From Actinoplanes regularis (lineage in GTDB: Bacteria > Actinomycetota > Actinomycetes > Mycobacteriales > Micromonosporaceae), in contig NZ_FZNR01000006.1 of assembly GCF_900188005.1 (NCBI RefSeq), positions 62,001 through 126,000 on the forward strand: 64,000 nucleotides of DNA, read 5' to 3'. Position numbers and translations under genes: made by a program. Shown here one piece after another: positions 26,273-34,952 of the stretch (position 1 is its first letter; each line of letters opens with the position of its first letter). The notes beneath the pieces were generated by a model. That model made no database searches. It was given only the letters and a program-made list of their open reading frames with translations, and had not been told where the DNA came from.

Positions 26273-27129
26273 TGGTCACCATGACCGCCGGCCGCAGGCC
26301 GTTCATCACCCCACGCGCCGTTCTCCTGCTGGTGCTCACCGCGATCGTGCTCTATCCGCTGGTGTGGATGGTGGGCAGCTCGTTCAAGGCGCCCGAGGAG
26401 ATCCTCAACAACGTGTCGGTGCTGCCCGACACCTGGACGCCGGAGAACTATCCGGACGGCTGGACGCACTTCGACGTCGCGTTCGGGCGGTTCTTCCTGA
26501 ACAGCGCCATGGTCGCGAGCCTCACCGTGGTGGCGAACTGCACGTCCTGCCTGCTCGCCGCGTACGCCTTCGCCCGCCTGCGGTTCCGGCTGCGCGGCTT
26601 CTGGTTCGCCATCATGATCGGGACGCTGCTGCTCCCCAGCCACGTACTGATCGTGCCGCAGTTCGTGATGTTCCGCTCGTTCGGCTGGGTCGGCGGGCCG
26701 TGGCCGTACCTCCCGCTCATCGTGCCGCACCTGCTGGCCACCGACGCGTTCTTCGTCTTCCTGATGGTCCAGTTCATGCGCGGCATCCCCCGGGAGCTCG
26801 ACGACGCCGCGAAGATCGACGGCTGCAGCGCCTACTCGGCCTTCCGGCACGTGATCCTGCCGCTGTCGCGGCCGGCCCTGGTCTCGACCGCGATCTTCTC
26901 CTTCATCTGGACCTGGAACGACTTCTTCCGCCAACTGGTGTACCTCTCCGACCTGGAGAAATACACCGCCCCGGTGGCGCTGACACTCTTCATCGACTCG
27001 ACCGGGCAGTCCTCGGTGGGTCCGATGTTCGCGATGTCGGTGCTGTCGCTGGCGCCGGTCTTCCTGTTCTTCGTCGCCTTCCAGCGGCTGCTGGTCGAGG
27101 GCATCAACACGACGGGCCTTAAGGGATGA
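26272..27129 (+). CDS. Sugar ABC transporter permease (MalG-type)
   Basis: 285 residues. The ATG at 26272 shares its A with the upstream TGA. Six membrane helices; the EAA loop is ELDDAAKIDGCSAYSAFRHV followed by LPLSRPAL. It pairs with the preceding permease to form the membrane channel. Its stop overlaps the start of the YesL-like gene (ATGA). Confidence 0.9.
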   Translation: MVTMTAGRRPFITPRAVLLLVLTAIVLYPLVWMVGSSFKAPEEILNNVSVLPDTWTPENYPDGWTHFDVAFGRFFLNSAMVASLTVVANCTSCLLAAYAFARLRFRLRGFWFAIMIGTLLLPSHVLIVPQFVMFRSFGWVGGPWPYLPLIVPHLLATDAFFVFLMVQFMRGIPRELDDAAKIDGCSAYSAFRHVILPLSRPALVSTAIFSFIWTWNDFFRQLVYLSDLEKYTAPVALTLFIDSTGQSSVGPMFAMSVLSLAPVFLFFVAFQRLLVEGINTTGLKG

Positions 27130-27875
27130 CCATCCCCCATCGCGAGCATCCGCTCCCTCCTGCCCTTTCCGGTACGGCGCAGGCCCCGCCGGACCGGCCC
27201 ACGGAGACGCCAACGACGGCAGGACCGGACCGGCCCACGGAGACGCCAACGACGGCAGGACCGGACCGGCCCACGGAGACGCCAACGACGGCAGGACCGG
27301 ACTGGCCCGCGGAGGAGCCGCCACCGGCACGGCCGGACTGGCGGGAGCGGCTGACCCTCGCCACCGACCTGGCCCTGATCGGCCTCGCGGTGACCGTTCT
27401 CGCCCTGCCGCTGGTCACCGCGCCGGCCGCGCTGGCCACCGGCTCCGCGGCGGTCCACGGCCGATACTCGGACGGACGCCTGCCGCCCTGGCGTCCGCTG
27501 CTGCGCCAGTACCGCCGGAGCATCCTGCCCGGCCTCCCGGGACTGCTCGCCGCGGTCGTGCTCGTGATCGACCTGGTCGCTGTCCGCGGCGGCTCGGTCC
27601 CCGGGGGCCCGGTCCTGCTGGCGGTCACCGCCCTCGCGACGATCTGGCTCGCCGGCGTGGCGGCCCTGGTCCTGGTCGCCCTCGGCCGGGACCCGGATCT
27701 CCCCTGGCTCACCGCCGCCCGGTGGGCCGGGAACCGCCCGAAATGCGCCACCGCGCTGGCGGGGCTCGGCCTGATCGCGTTCTTCCTGGCCCTGGCCGTC
27801 CCGGTCACCTTCCCGGTGGTGATCGGCTTCCACCTCTTCGCCATCCACATGGTCAGCGACCGTCTGGCCCGCTGA
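27126..27875 (+). CDS. YesL-like (DUF624) membrane protein with N-terminal repeats
   Basis: 249 residues. Residues about 75-245 carry four to five membrane helices in the arrangement of YesL/DUF624 proteins, which are commonly encoded beside rhamnogalacturonan or other sugar ABC transporters; their exact role is not known. The N-terminal 60 residues are unusual: three identical copies of PDRPTETPTTAG encoded by a 36-bp tandem repeat, giving a Pro/Thr-rich tail. The ATG overlaps the permease stop by 4 bp. Confidence 0.78.
   Translation: MTIPHREHPLPPALSGTAQAPPDRPTETPTTAGPDRPTETPTTAGPDRPTETPTTAGPDWPAEEPPPARPDWRERLTLATDLALIGLAVTVLALPLVTAPAALATGSAAVHGRYSDGRLPPWRPLLRQYRRSILPGLPGLLAAVVLVIDLVAVRGGSVPGGPVLLAVTALATIWLAGVAALVLVALGRDPDLPWLTAARWAGNRPKCATALAGLGLIAFFLALAVPVTFPVVIGFHLFAIHMVSDRLAR
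27191..27298 (+). repeat. Three identical 36-bp tandem repeats inside the yesL-like gene
   Basis: Units start at 27191, 27227 and 27263 and keep frame (12 codons each). The identity at DNA level suggests recent slippage-type expansion. Confidence 0.92.
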
Positions 27876-27964
27876 CGCGGCCACCGGCCCGCGGCGCTGT
27901 CCTCCCGCCCCGGGACAGCCCACGGGCCGGCCTGTCATTCAGCCTCCCCGACGCTGCCCGCTAA

Positions 27965-28344
27965 CCCCGGCCTACCGTTCAGCCGCCCTCGGCGCGGGCC
28001 GGTTGCCCCGGCGCTGGCCCGCCATGCCCGGCCTACCGTTCAGCCGACCCCGGCGCGGGCTGGTTGCCCCGGCGCTGCCCCGCATGCCCGGCCTACCGTT
28101 CAGCCGACCCCGGGCTCGGCCCGGTTGCCCGGCGCTGCCCCGCATGCCCGGCCCGCTGTTCAGCCGACCCCGGGCTCGGCCCGGTTGCCCGGCGCTGCCC
28201 CGCATGCCCGGCCCGCTGTTCAGCCGCCCTGGCGGTGCCCTGCCATCCCTGGCCCGCCGTTCTAGCAGCCCCTGCGGTGCCCTGCCATCCCCGGCACGCC
28301 GTTCCAGCTGCACCTGCGGGTGCTCTGCCACTCCGGCACGCCGT
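27965..28344. repeat. Non-coding tandem repeat tract with 60-bp period
   Basis: About five near-identical units, recognised by cGGCCTACCGTTCAGCCG or the variant GGCCCGCTGTTCAGCCG, start at about 27968, 28029, 28089, 28149 and 28209. Two or more decayed, shorter units follow up to 28344. Open frames run through on both strands, but they have no ribosome site, differ from known proteins and merely mirror the repeat. This is the only content of the 469 bp between the YesL-like gene and the AsnC gene. Confidence 0.85.
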
Positions 28345-28812
28345 TCAGCTTCCCCTGCGGTGTTCGAAGATCAGGTATGTCTCCGTGCCCGCGATCAGGC
28401 GGGTGCCGCTCAACCGCTCGGTGATCACCGAGCGCAGATCGTCGACATCCGCGGCCGCGACATGCAGCAGAAAGTCATAATTGCCGGAGATGAAATAGAC
28501 GTCCCGGACCGCCGGGATGCCGGCGAGGGATTCGGCGAACTTGCCGATCGCGTCGCGGGCATCGGACCGGATCCGGACCGCGATCATCGCCTGGATCGGA
28601 CGGCCGATCCAGGCCGGGTCGACATCGGCATGAAAGCCCCGGATCGCCCCGAGCTCGCGAAGACGGCGAATCCGGGTCAGACAGGTCGAAGGGGCGATGC
28701 CGACCTGCTCGGCCAGGGCATTGTTCGGCATCCGGCCGTCGGCGCGCAGCAGGCTCAGCAGCTCCAGATCGATGTGATCCAGGCCTCGAACATCCTTCGG
28801 TAGATCCGTCAT
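28345..28812 (-). CDS. Lrp/AsnC-family transcriptional regulator
   Basis: 155 residues. N-terminal HTH (LDHIDLELLSLLRADGRMPNNALAEQVGIAPSTCLTRIRRL) and C-terminal RAM/effector domain (IPAVRDVYFISGNYDFLLHV). It is divergent from alanine dehydrogenase over 140 bp. In actinobacteria such regulators activate ald in response to alanine, so this is probably its direct controller. Confidence 0.9.
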   Translation of the reverse strand: MTDLPKDVRGLDHIDLELLSLLRADGRMPNNALAEQVGIAPSTCLTRIRRLRELGAIRGFHADVDPAWIGRPIQAMIAVRIRSDARDAIGKFAESLAGIPAVRDVYFISGNYDFLLHVAAADVDDLRSVITERLSGTRLIAGTETYLIFEHRRGS

Positions 28813-28952
28813 GAGACGCGATCGAATCGAAGGAAATGTGGCGCCGACACCACGAGCAGAATCTTGTTCGCTCCGCTTGCCGGGTCACTGCACATCGTTT
28901 CACTCTAACCGCAACGGACGTCACAATCGGCGCCGGGCGAAAGGACATCCCC

Positions 28953-30068
28953 ATGCACATCGGCGTGCCCAAAGAGGTCAAGAACCACGAGTACCGGGTG
29001 GCGGTGACACCCGCGGGCGTCGTGGAGGCCGTACGCCATGGGCACGACGTCGTCGTGCAGGCCGGCGCCGGGGCGGGCTCGGGGATCAGCGACGACGACT
29101 ACGTGGCGGCCGGTGCCCGGATCCTGCCCGACGCCGACGCCGTCTGGGACACCGCCGACATGATCCTCAAGGTGAAGGAGCCGATCGCCGAGGAGTACCA
29201 CCGGCTCCGCGCCGGCCAGGTCGTCTTCACCTACCTGCACCTCGCCGCCGACGCCGAGGGCACCAAGGCGCTGCTGAACAGCGGTACGACCGCGATCGCC
29301 TACGAGACCGTCCAGCTCGCCGACGGCTCCCTGCCGCTGCTCGCCCCGATGTCGGAGGTGGCCGGCCGGCTCGCCCCGCAGGTCGGCGCGTACAGCCTGA
29401 TGCGCAACAGCGGCGGCCGCGGCGTCCTGCCGGGCGGCGTGCCCGGTGTCGCGCCCGCCAAGATCACCGTGATCGGCGGTGGCGTCTCCGGTGCGAACGC
29501 CGCCACCATCGCGCTCGGCCTCGGCGCCGAGGTGACCGTGCTGGACCTGAGCATCCCCCGGCTGCGGCAGCTCGACGCCCAGTTCGGCGGCCGGCTCAAG
29601 ACCCTGGTCTCCAGCACGTACGCGATCGAGCAGTCCGTCCTCGAGGCCGACATGGTGATCGGCGCGGTGCTGGTGCCCGGCGCGAAGGCGCCGACCCTGG
29701 TCAGCAACGACCTCGTCAAGCGGATGAAGCCCGGCTCGGTGCTCGTCGACATCGCGATCGACCAGGGCGGTTGCTTCGAGGACTCGCGCGCGACGACCCA
29801 CCAGGACCCGGTCTACCAGGTGCACGGGTCGGTCTTCTACTGCGTGGCGAACATGCCCGGCGCGGTGCCGAACACCTCGACGTACGCGCTGACCAACGCC
29901 ACCCTGCCGTACGTCCTGCGCCTCGCCGACCTGGGCTGGAAGGACGCCCTGCGGGCCGACCCGGCACTCGCCGCCGGCCTGAACGTCCACGCCGGTGCCC
30001 TCACCAACGACCTGGTCGGGAAAGCCCTCGGGCTCCCCACCGAGACCGTCAGCTCGGTCCTGGCCTGA
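28953..30068 (+). CDS. ald: Alanine dehydrogenase
   Basis: 371 residues, normal length. MHIGVPKEVKNHEYRVAVTP carries the substrate-binding Arg (ENRV/HEYRV motif). ILKVKEP supplies the catalytic Lys and YLHLAAD the catalytic His. VIGGGVSGANAA is the NAD-binding loop and DIAIDQGGCFEDSR the conserved C-terminal signature. It interconverts L-alanine and pyruvate plus ammonia with NAD. GAAAGGA precedes the ATG at 28953. Confidence 0.95.
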   Translation: MHIGVPKEVKNHEYRVAVTPAGVVEAVRHGHDVVVQAGAGAGSGISDDDYVAAGARILPDADAVWDTADMILKVKEPIAEEYHRLRAGQVVFTYLHLAADAEGTKALLNSGTTAIAYETVQLADGSLPLLAPMSEVAGRLAPQVGAYSLMRNSGGRGVLPGGVPGVAPAKITVIGGGVSGANAATIALGLGAEVTVLDLSIPRLRQLDAQFGGRLKTLVSSTYAIEQSVLEADMVIGAVLVPGAKAPTLVSNDLVKRMKPGSVLVDIAIDQGGCFEDSRATTHQDPVYQVHGSVFYCVANMPGAVPNTSTYALTNATLPYVLRLADLGWKDALRADPALAAGLNVHAGALTNDLVGKALGLPTETVSSVLA

Positions 30069-30080
30069 CCCGACCCACCA

Positions 30081-30119
30081 GCGCGCCCTCCGTCATCGCA
30101 ACCGCGACGGAGGGCGCGC
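30081..30119 (+). terminator. Terminator of ald
   Basis: Perfect 14-bp stem (30081-30094/30106-30119) with an 11-nt loop, 12 bp after the ald stop. Confidence 0.82.
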
Positions 30120-30184
30120 CACGTTTCGCGGCGGCGGATCGACAGGACAGCCGGCGGACGTGACCGGAGAGCACGTCACGTTTC

Positions 30185-30841
30185 TCAGCGGTTGACCGGC
30201 AGGCAGTCACCGGACGTGACCGTGACCGCCTTGCGGTTGGTCAGGGTGACCTTCCCACCGCTGTACTTGTAGTCGTAGGTCAGCTTCAGGTTCGGGCAGG
30301 CCGTCGGGGCCTTCTTGCCGACACCGTGCGCCGTGATCGTGAGCGTCCGGCCGCTGAGCCGCACGGACCGGACCGACGGCATGTCGAGGTCGCCCCCGAG
30401 CAGGGTCGCGATCCGCTTCGGGTGCCTGCTGCCGGCGGCGCCGTCGAAGATCTCCACCGTGCTCGGGTAGTACGAGGTGATCGCGGTGCAGGAGCGCGAC
30501 ACCACGACGTCATCGACCCCGTCGCCGGTGAGGTCGCCGGTCACGATCTTCTCGACCTCGACCTTCTGTTCCTTGCTCCGGCAGGGCGCGAGGGCGGGGA
30601 TCCAGTCGTCGCCGTCGATCTCCGGGGCGGGCTTCGCCGTCTTGACCGGGGTCGCCACCGGCTTCACGGTGGTCGGCGCGGCGGCCGGCGTCGAGGCCGA
30701 CTCGACCGGCGCCGGGGCGGCTGAGGTGGCGACCGGGACCGGGGCGGAGGGCGCCGTGGCCGGGGTGGGCTTGTCGGTGCAACCGGCGGTGAGCAGGGCG
30801 ATCGCGGCCGCGCCGGCAAAAACGACAATCTTGGTACGCAT
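30185..30841 (-). CDS. Lipoprotein with a Pro/Ala-rich linker and FG-GAP-like segment
   Basis: 218 residues. Signal peptide with lipobox (LLTAGCTD), then about 50 residues of Ala/Pro/Thr/Val that would span the outer wall layer. The globular C-terminal part (about 75-218) holds DLTGDGVDDVVV, a calcium-loop-like FG-GAP/VCBS motif, and four Cys (CRS, SCTA, ACPN, DCLP) that could form two disulfides. Function unknown. Confidence 0.8.
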   Translation of the reverse strand: MRTKIVVFAGAAAIALLTAGCTDKPTPATAPSAPVPVATSAAPAPVESASTPAAAPTTVKPVATPVKTAKPAPEIDGDDWIPALAPCRSKEQKVEVEKIVTGDLTGDGVDDVVVSRSCTAITSYYPSTVEIFDGAAGSRHPKRIATLLGGDLDMPSVRSVRLSGRTLTITAHGVGKKAPTACPNLKLTYDYKYSGGKVTLTNRKAVTVTSGDCLPVNR

Positions 30842-30966
30842 GATGGCTGGTCCCCGTGGGTTCAGTCGCGGCCGTCCGTGGCGGTCCGTCTGCAGAGGAC
30901 TCTAGGAATGATCCGGCGACGTTACGTCACGCCTTCGTGCCACCCGGTCGTCCACGCCGCCAGGTG

Positions 30967-31686
30967 TCACCAACGAGACTCGTGCACCAGGATCGCGACC
31001 TGCACCCGGTTGGCGCAGCCCAGCTTCTCCAGCAGCCGGGACACGTAGGACTTCACGGTCGGCACGCTCATGTGCAGCTGGGCGCTGATCTCGGCGTTGG
31101 AACCGCCGGTCGCCACCGCCTCGGCGACCTCGCGCTCCCGCTCGCTGAGCCGTTCGAGGGCGGCCCGGGCCCGCACCGCCGCGCTGTCGGCACGCGGCGG
31201 AGCATCCACCCCGCGACCCCGCCCGTCACGGCCGGTGCTGCCGTCATCCGCCGCTTCCCGGCCGACCGCGTAGCCGATCAGCCGCGGCACCACCGACGGC
31301 GCGAGGATCGACTCGCCGGCCGCCGCGCGCCGCACCGCGTCCAGGATCGCCTCCGGTGCGATGTCCTTGAGCAGGAACCCGTTGGCGCCGAGCCGGAGCG
31401 CGCCGAGCAGATGCTCGTCGGTGTCGAAGGTGGTCAGCACGATCACCGCGGGCTCCGCGCCCTCGCGCCGGATCTCCCGGGTGGCGCTCAGGCCGTCCAT
31501 CCGCGGCATCCGGATGTCCATCAGCACCACGTCGGGCCGCAGCCGCCGGGTCAGCTCGACCGCTTCGGCACCGTCACCGGCCTCACCGACGATCTGCAGG
31601 TCCCTCCCCGCCCCCAGCACCAGGGAGAGCCCCACCCGGACCAGCGGATCGTCGTCCACGACCAGTACCCGGATCACGACGCCCAC
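30967..31686 (-). CDS. LuxR/NarL-type response regulator
   Basis: 239 residues from a GTG at 31686; an in-frame GTG at 31677 (VIRVLVVDD) is also plausible. Receiver domain: VVDDDP, VLMDIRMPRMDG with the phospho-acceptor Asp57, TTFD and the Lys in LLKDI. A Gly/Arg/Asp-rich linker leads to the HTH (LSEREREVAEAVATGGSNAEISAQL...TVKSYVSRLLEKLG). It pairs with the histidine kinase immediately upstream. The 5' end carries a duplicated junction sequence. Confidence 0.92.
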   Translation of the reverse strand: MGVVIRVLVVDDDPLVRVGLSLVLGAGRDLQIVGEAGDGAEAVELTRRLRPDVVLMDIRMPRMDGLSATREIRREGAEPAVIVLTTFDTDEHLLGALRLGANGFLLKDIAPEAILDAVRRAAAGESILAPSVVPRLIGYAVGREAADDGSTGRDGRGRGVDAPPRADSAAVRARAALERLSEREREVAEAVATGGSNAEISAQLHMSVPTVKSYVSRLLEKLGCANRVQVAILVHESRW

Positions 31687-31750
31687 GGTAACCGCCCGCT
31701 CGGGCCGGCGAGCGACCGCCGTGCGCTCACCCGGATCACGACGCCCACGG
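31667..31750 (-). repeat. 22-bp direct repeat spanning the kinase/regulator junction
   Basis: The same 22 bp occurs at 31667-31688 and 31729-31750, 62 bp apart. One copy holds the kinase stop (TCGTGA), the other the regulator start (GTGATC). If collapsed to one copy, the two genes would overlap as GTGA. Confidence 0.85.
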
Positions 31751-32944
31751 GAGCCACGCCTCCAGGCGGAAGGTCAGCACCCCGTCCTCGGCACGGTGAA
31801 TGCCGTGCTGGAACCGGCCACCCACCAGGTCGACCCGTTCACCGAGACCGACCAGCCCCGCGCCGGCACCGGGCGGTGCCGCGACGGGGGCGGGCTGCTC
31901 GGGCAGCGGGTTCGTGACCAGGACGTGCAGCGTGCCGGTGTCGAGACGGGAGAGGGTGACGCGGACCGTCGTACCGCAAGCGTGTTTTCCGGCGTTGGTG
32001 AGGCCCTCCTGGACCAGGCGGTAGACGGTGCGGCCGACGGCCGCGCCGGGTGGGACGCCGCCGGCGTCGTCGGTGAACTCCACCGGTACGCCCGCGGCGC
32101 GCGCGTCGGCGATCAGGTCGCCGACGTGCTCGAGGTCGGGCTGCGGGCGCAGCCTGTCGCCCGGGTCCCGGGGCCCGGCGCGCAGCACGCCGAGAATCTC
32201 ACGGAGGTCTTCCAAAGCCTGATGGGCGCTGTCCCGGATGGTCCGGGCCGCCTTGTCGACCTCCTCCGGGGTCAGGTCAGGACGGATCACCAGCGCACCC
32301 GCGTGCAGGCTGACCAGGGAGATGCGGTGCGCGAGGGCATCGTGCATCTCCCGCGCGATCCGCTCCCGTTCCTCCGCGCGCAGGCGCTCCGCGCGGATCC
32401 GGGCTTCCTCCTCGGCTCGGGCCGCACGCTCGCGCAGCACCTCGACCAGGTCCCGGCGGGCCCGCATGGCGACCGCGACGGCGACGGTCGCGGTGAGAAT
32501 CGCGGCGGAGAGGACGAGCTCCAGCGCCGCGGAAAGGTCCGGATCGGGCCGGATCAGGCTGTACGCGACGCCGGCCAGCAGATGCAGCACGAGCACGACC
32601 GGGATCACCCGGCCGCGCCGCCGGGTGATCAACGTGTAGAGCGCGATCAGCACGGCGACGCTGGCGAAGTCGGTCACCACCGCGACCGGCACCAGCAGGA
32701 CGGCCACCGCGACCGGATGAGCGCGCCGCCACCAGAGCGCGAGCGACGCCGCCCCGGCCAGCAGGAGGCTGCCGAACGTCGCGTCGCCGCTGATCCGGCC
32801 GCTGGCCTCGGCCTCCGCCGCGAGCAGCAGCGCACCGAACCCGGACGCCGCGATCGCCGTCAGGTCGAAGGCGCGAGCGCCGAGCGCGGCCGTGACCCGC
32901 TCCTCCCACCGCCCCGGACGATCACCGGCAACCGGGCCGGTCAT
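31736..32944 (-). CDS. Two-component sensor histidine kinase (HisKA_3 type)
   Basis: 402 residues. The N-terminal 160 residues carry four to five membrane helices with little extracellular sequence, so the sensed signal may be within the membrane. An Arg/Glu-rich coiled coil (about 165-195) leads to REMHDALAHRISLVSLHAG with the phospho-His, then the ATPase domain with GLTNAGKHA (N box) and GAGLVGLGERVDLVGG (G box). It should phosphorylate the adjacent NarL-type regulator. The ATG overlaps the upstream stop by 4 bp. Confidence 0.92.
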   Translation of the reverse strand: MTGPVAGDRPGRWEERVTAALGARAFDLTAIAASGFGALLLAAEAEASGRISGDATFGSLLLAGAASLALWWRRAHPVAVAVLLVPVAVVTDFASVAVLIALYTLITRRRGRVIPVVLVLHLLAGVAYSLIRPDPDLSAALELVLSAAILTATVAVAVAMRARRDLVEVLRERAARAEEEARIRAERLRAEERERIAREMHDALAHRISLVSLHAGALVIRPDLTPEEVDKAARTIRDSAHQALEDLREILGVLRAGPRDPGDRLRPQPDLEHVGDLIADARAAGVPVEFTDDAGGVPPGAAVGRTVYRLVQEGLTNAGKHACGTTVRVTLSRLDTGTLHVLVTNPLPEQPAPVAAPPGAGAGLVGLGERVDLVGGRFQHGIHRAEDGVLTFRLEAWLPWAS

Positions 32945-33621
32945 GAGCGGACCAGCGGTCGCCAGAGCTGCCGATCACGGTCGTCCCGGACCGAATAGCC
33001 CAGTTTCTCCAGGGTCGCGCGCAACTCGGTGGCCTCGCGCGCCGCCTTCTTGCGCAGCGCGACGGCGCGGGCGGAGAGCACCGCGTCGGCCGCGTCGGGC
33101 AGGACCCCGCTCGCCGCCGGCCACGGCTGATAGAGGTGGGCGAAGGGATCCGTGTCCTGCCACGGATAGCCGAGCTCATGGAACGTGCCGGCCACGAGCC
33201 GGCGCCTCGCCCGCGGGATGCAGCGCACCGCCTGCCGGGACTCCCGGTCGAGCACGACCAGGGTGTCCCCGTCCAGATAGACGGCCGCGACCTCGGCACG
33301 GGCGAGCCGCACGGGCCCGGCCCGCAGCTGATCGGGGCCCACCGTGACCGGGGTCAGGTGCTCATACAGCGACGCGGTGACGCACAGCCCCACGACGACC
33401 AGTATCGCCGCCTGGATGGCCAGCTCCCACGGCGAGTCGATCCGGCTGAGCACCCGGAAGACCGGCCCGAACGGGAGCCCGATGTGCAGGTCGAGCAGCC
33501 ATCGCGCGGCGGCCGGCAGAGCCGCGGTCAGCAGCAGCCCGCACACCGCCGGACCGCACGTGACCAGCACGCGGTCCGGTGCGGAGAAGCCCAGCTCGGT
33601 GGTGTCCCTGACCATGCCCAT
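32941..33621 (-). CDS. Two-helix membrane protein, YqeB-like
   Basis: 226 residues from the ATG at 33621 (a second ATG lies at 33615). Start TTELGFSAPDRVLV, two membrane helices (about 18-36 and 62-84), then a cytoplasmic beta-rich part (TPVTVGPDQLRAGPVRLARAEVAAVYLDGDTLVVLD) that looks PH-like, and a helical Arg/Glu-rich tail. This matches the actinobacterial YqeB-like group as I know it. It is translationally coupled to the histidine kinase, so it may be an accessory to signal sensing. Confidence 0.72.
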   Translation of the reverse strand: MGMVRDTTELGFSAPDRVLVTCGPAVCGLLLTAALPAAARWLLDLHIGLPFGPVFRVLSRIDSPWELAIQAAILVVVGLCVTASLYEHLTPVTVGPDQLRAGPVRLARAEVAAVYLDGDTLVVLDRESRQAVRCIPRARRRLVAGTFHELGYPWQDTDPFAHLYQPWPAASGVLPDAADAVLSARAVALRKKAAREATELRATLEKLGYSVRDDRDRQLWRPLVRS

Positions 33622-33683
33622 GACGCTAGGCCCGGGGGCACCCGTGGGCCACCCGTCGAAAGTCGGGGACACCTGACTTTGGT

Positions 33684-34877
33684 CTACGCCTCGGCGACCG
33701 GCACCGCCAGGGCGATCGTCAGCGCCAGCACCCACTGCGGATCCTTCAGCCGCTCCCCGTACAGCTCCCGGAGCCGGGCCATCCGGTAGCGCACCGTCTG
33801 CGGGTGCACGAACAGCTCCGCCGCCACGTCCTCGCGCCGCCCGTGGTGCAGCAACCAGCTGCGCAGCGTCTCGAGAAGGCGGGCCGCCGCCGCCCCGCGC
33901 TCCCCGGCGAGCGGCGCCAGCGCCAGGTCCCGCAGGTCCGCGAGCGCGCCGCGATCGGCCGAGACGACCAGTTCGGCGAGGTGGTCCTCGGTGTCGACGA
34001 CCGCGCCCTGGGCCGGGGTGTACAGCTGGTGGACCCGGACCGCGCGCTCCACCGAGCACTGCGCCCGCAGCCACGGCCGGGCCGGGCCGAGCACCGCGTT
34101 GTGCCCGCTCAGCAGCCGGGTCAGGTGCGAGCGGGAGGTGCCCTGCGGGTCCGGCACCAGCAGCACCGCCGTCCCGGGCAGGTCCGGCAGCGCTCCGGCC
34201 AGCGACAGGGTGCGCGGGTCGAGCAGGTCTATCAGCGACCGGGACGACCGCTCCGGCAGCAGGATCGCGGTGAGCGTCTGCGGCGGCGTCCACTCGGCCC
34301 GCTCGGCGGCCGCCTGCAACACGTGCGCCGGCTCCCCGGCGGTCAGGGCCTGGGCGAGCTGCTGCAGGTGGCGGATCCGGATCCGGCCGGAGGTGGCCAG
34401 CTCGTCGGCGTGCCCGGCGACGCTGGCCGCGGAGAGCTCGTCGATGTACGCGAAGACCAGCTCGGCGAAGTCGGCGATGGTCCCGGCCGGTTGCCCCGCC
34501 CCCACGCTGATCCCGCCGAGTTCCCGCCACGCCACCCGGGCGCCCACCCGGTACGCCGCGAGCAGCGCGTCCAGGCTGCGGCCGGAGCGCGCCTCGCCGC
34601 GGCCCAGCGCGTACGCCGCCTCGAGCGCCGAGTCCAGCGGCGTGCCCGGGTCGCTGCCGGGCCGGGAGACCAGGTTGAGGAAGGTGCCGAGGGCGGCCCG
34701 CACCGCCATCTCGATCTTGTGCCCCAGCTCCCCGGCGAACGGCTCGGCGTACGCCGGCACCTCCATCGTGATCGCGGCGATGGTCTGCACGGCCACCTCG
34801 GGCAGGCCGATCCGGAGCGGGTCGACGACCTCCGCGGGCAGGCGGTAGGACCGTACGTCACGCAGCGGCTCGATCAC
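33684..34877 (-). CDS. PucR/CdaR-family transcriptional regulator
   Basis: 397 residues. The N-terminal helical domain is followed by a GGDEF-like central region without catalytic motifs. The C-terminal PucR HTH is clear: LLETLRSWLLHHGRREDVAAELFVHPQTVRYRMARLRELYGERLKDP. It is divergent from the ferredoxin-reductase/desaturase pair over 75 bp, an arrangement seen widely in actinobacteria, and probably controls it in response to membrane lipid state. Confidence 0.87.
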   Translation of the reverse strand: MIEPLRDVRSYRLPAEVVDPLRIGLPEVAVQTIAAITMEVPAYAEPFAGELGHKIEMAVRAALGTFLNLVSRPGSDPGTPLDSALEAAYALGRGEARSGRSLDALLAAYRVGARVAWRELGGISVGAGQPAGTIADFAELVFAYIDELSAASVAGHADELATSGRIRIRHLQQLAQALTAGEPAHVLQAAAERAEWTPPQTLTAILLPERSSRSLIDLLDPRTLSLAGALPDLPGTAVLLVPDPQGTSRSHLTRLLSGHNAVLGPARPWLRAQCSVERAVRVHQLYTPAQGAVVDTEDHLAELVVSADRGALADLRDLALAPLAGERGAAAARLLETLRSWLLHHGRREDVAAELFVHPQTVRYRMARLRELYGERLKDPQWVLALTIALAVPVAEA

Positions 34878-34952
34878 ACAGACTCCCTTGCTTCGGTCCG
34901 GCCCTTGTCCCCGTCGAACAATTATGCCGTCTCGGATTCACTTCCCCTGGTC

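Noticed and set aside
27965..28344. CRISPR array
   Set aside because: The whole 60-bp unit is repeated; there are no unique spacers and no cas genes.
28003..28803. Open frames through the 60-bp repeat tract on both strands
   Set aside because: They mirror the DNA repeat, lack ribosome sites and on the plus strand run antisense through the AsnC gene.
33804..34952. 5' extension of the ferredoxin reductase frame
   Set aside because: It is antisense to the PucR regulator; reductase similarity begins only after about 34990.
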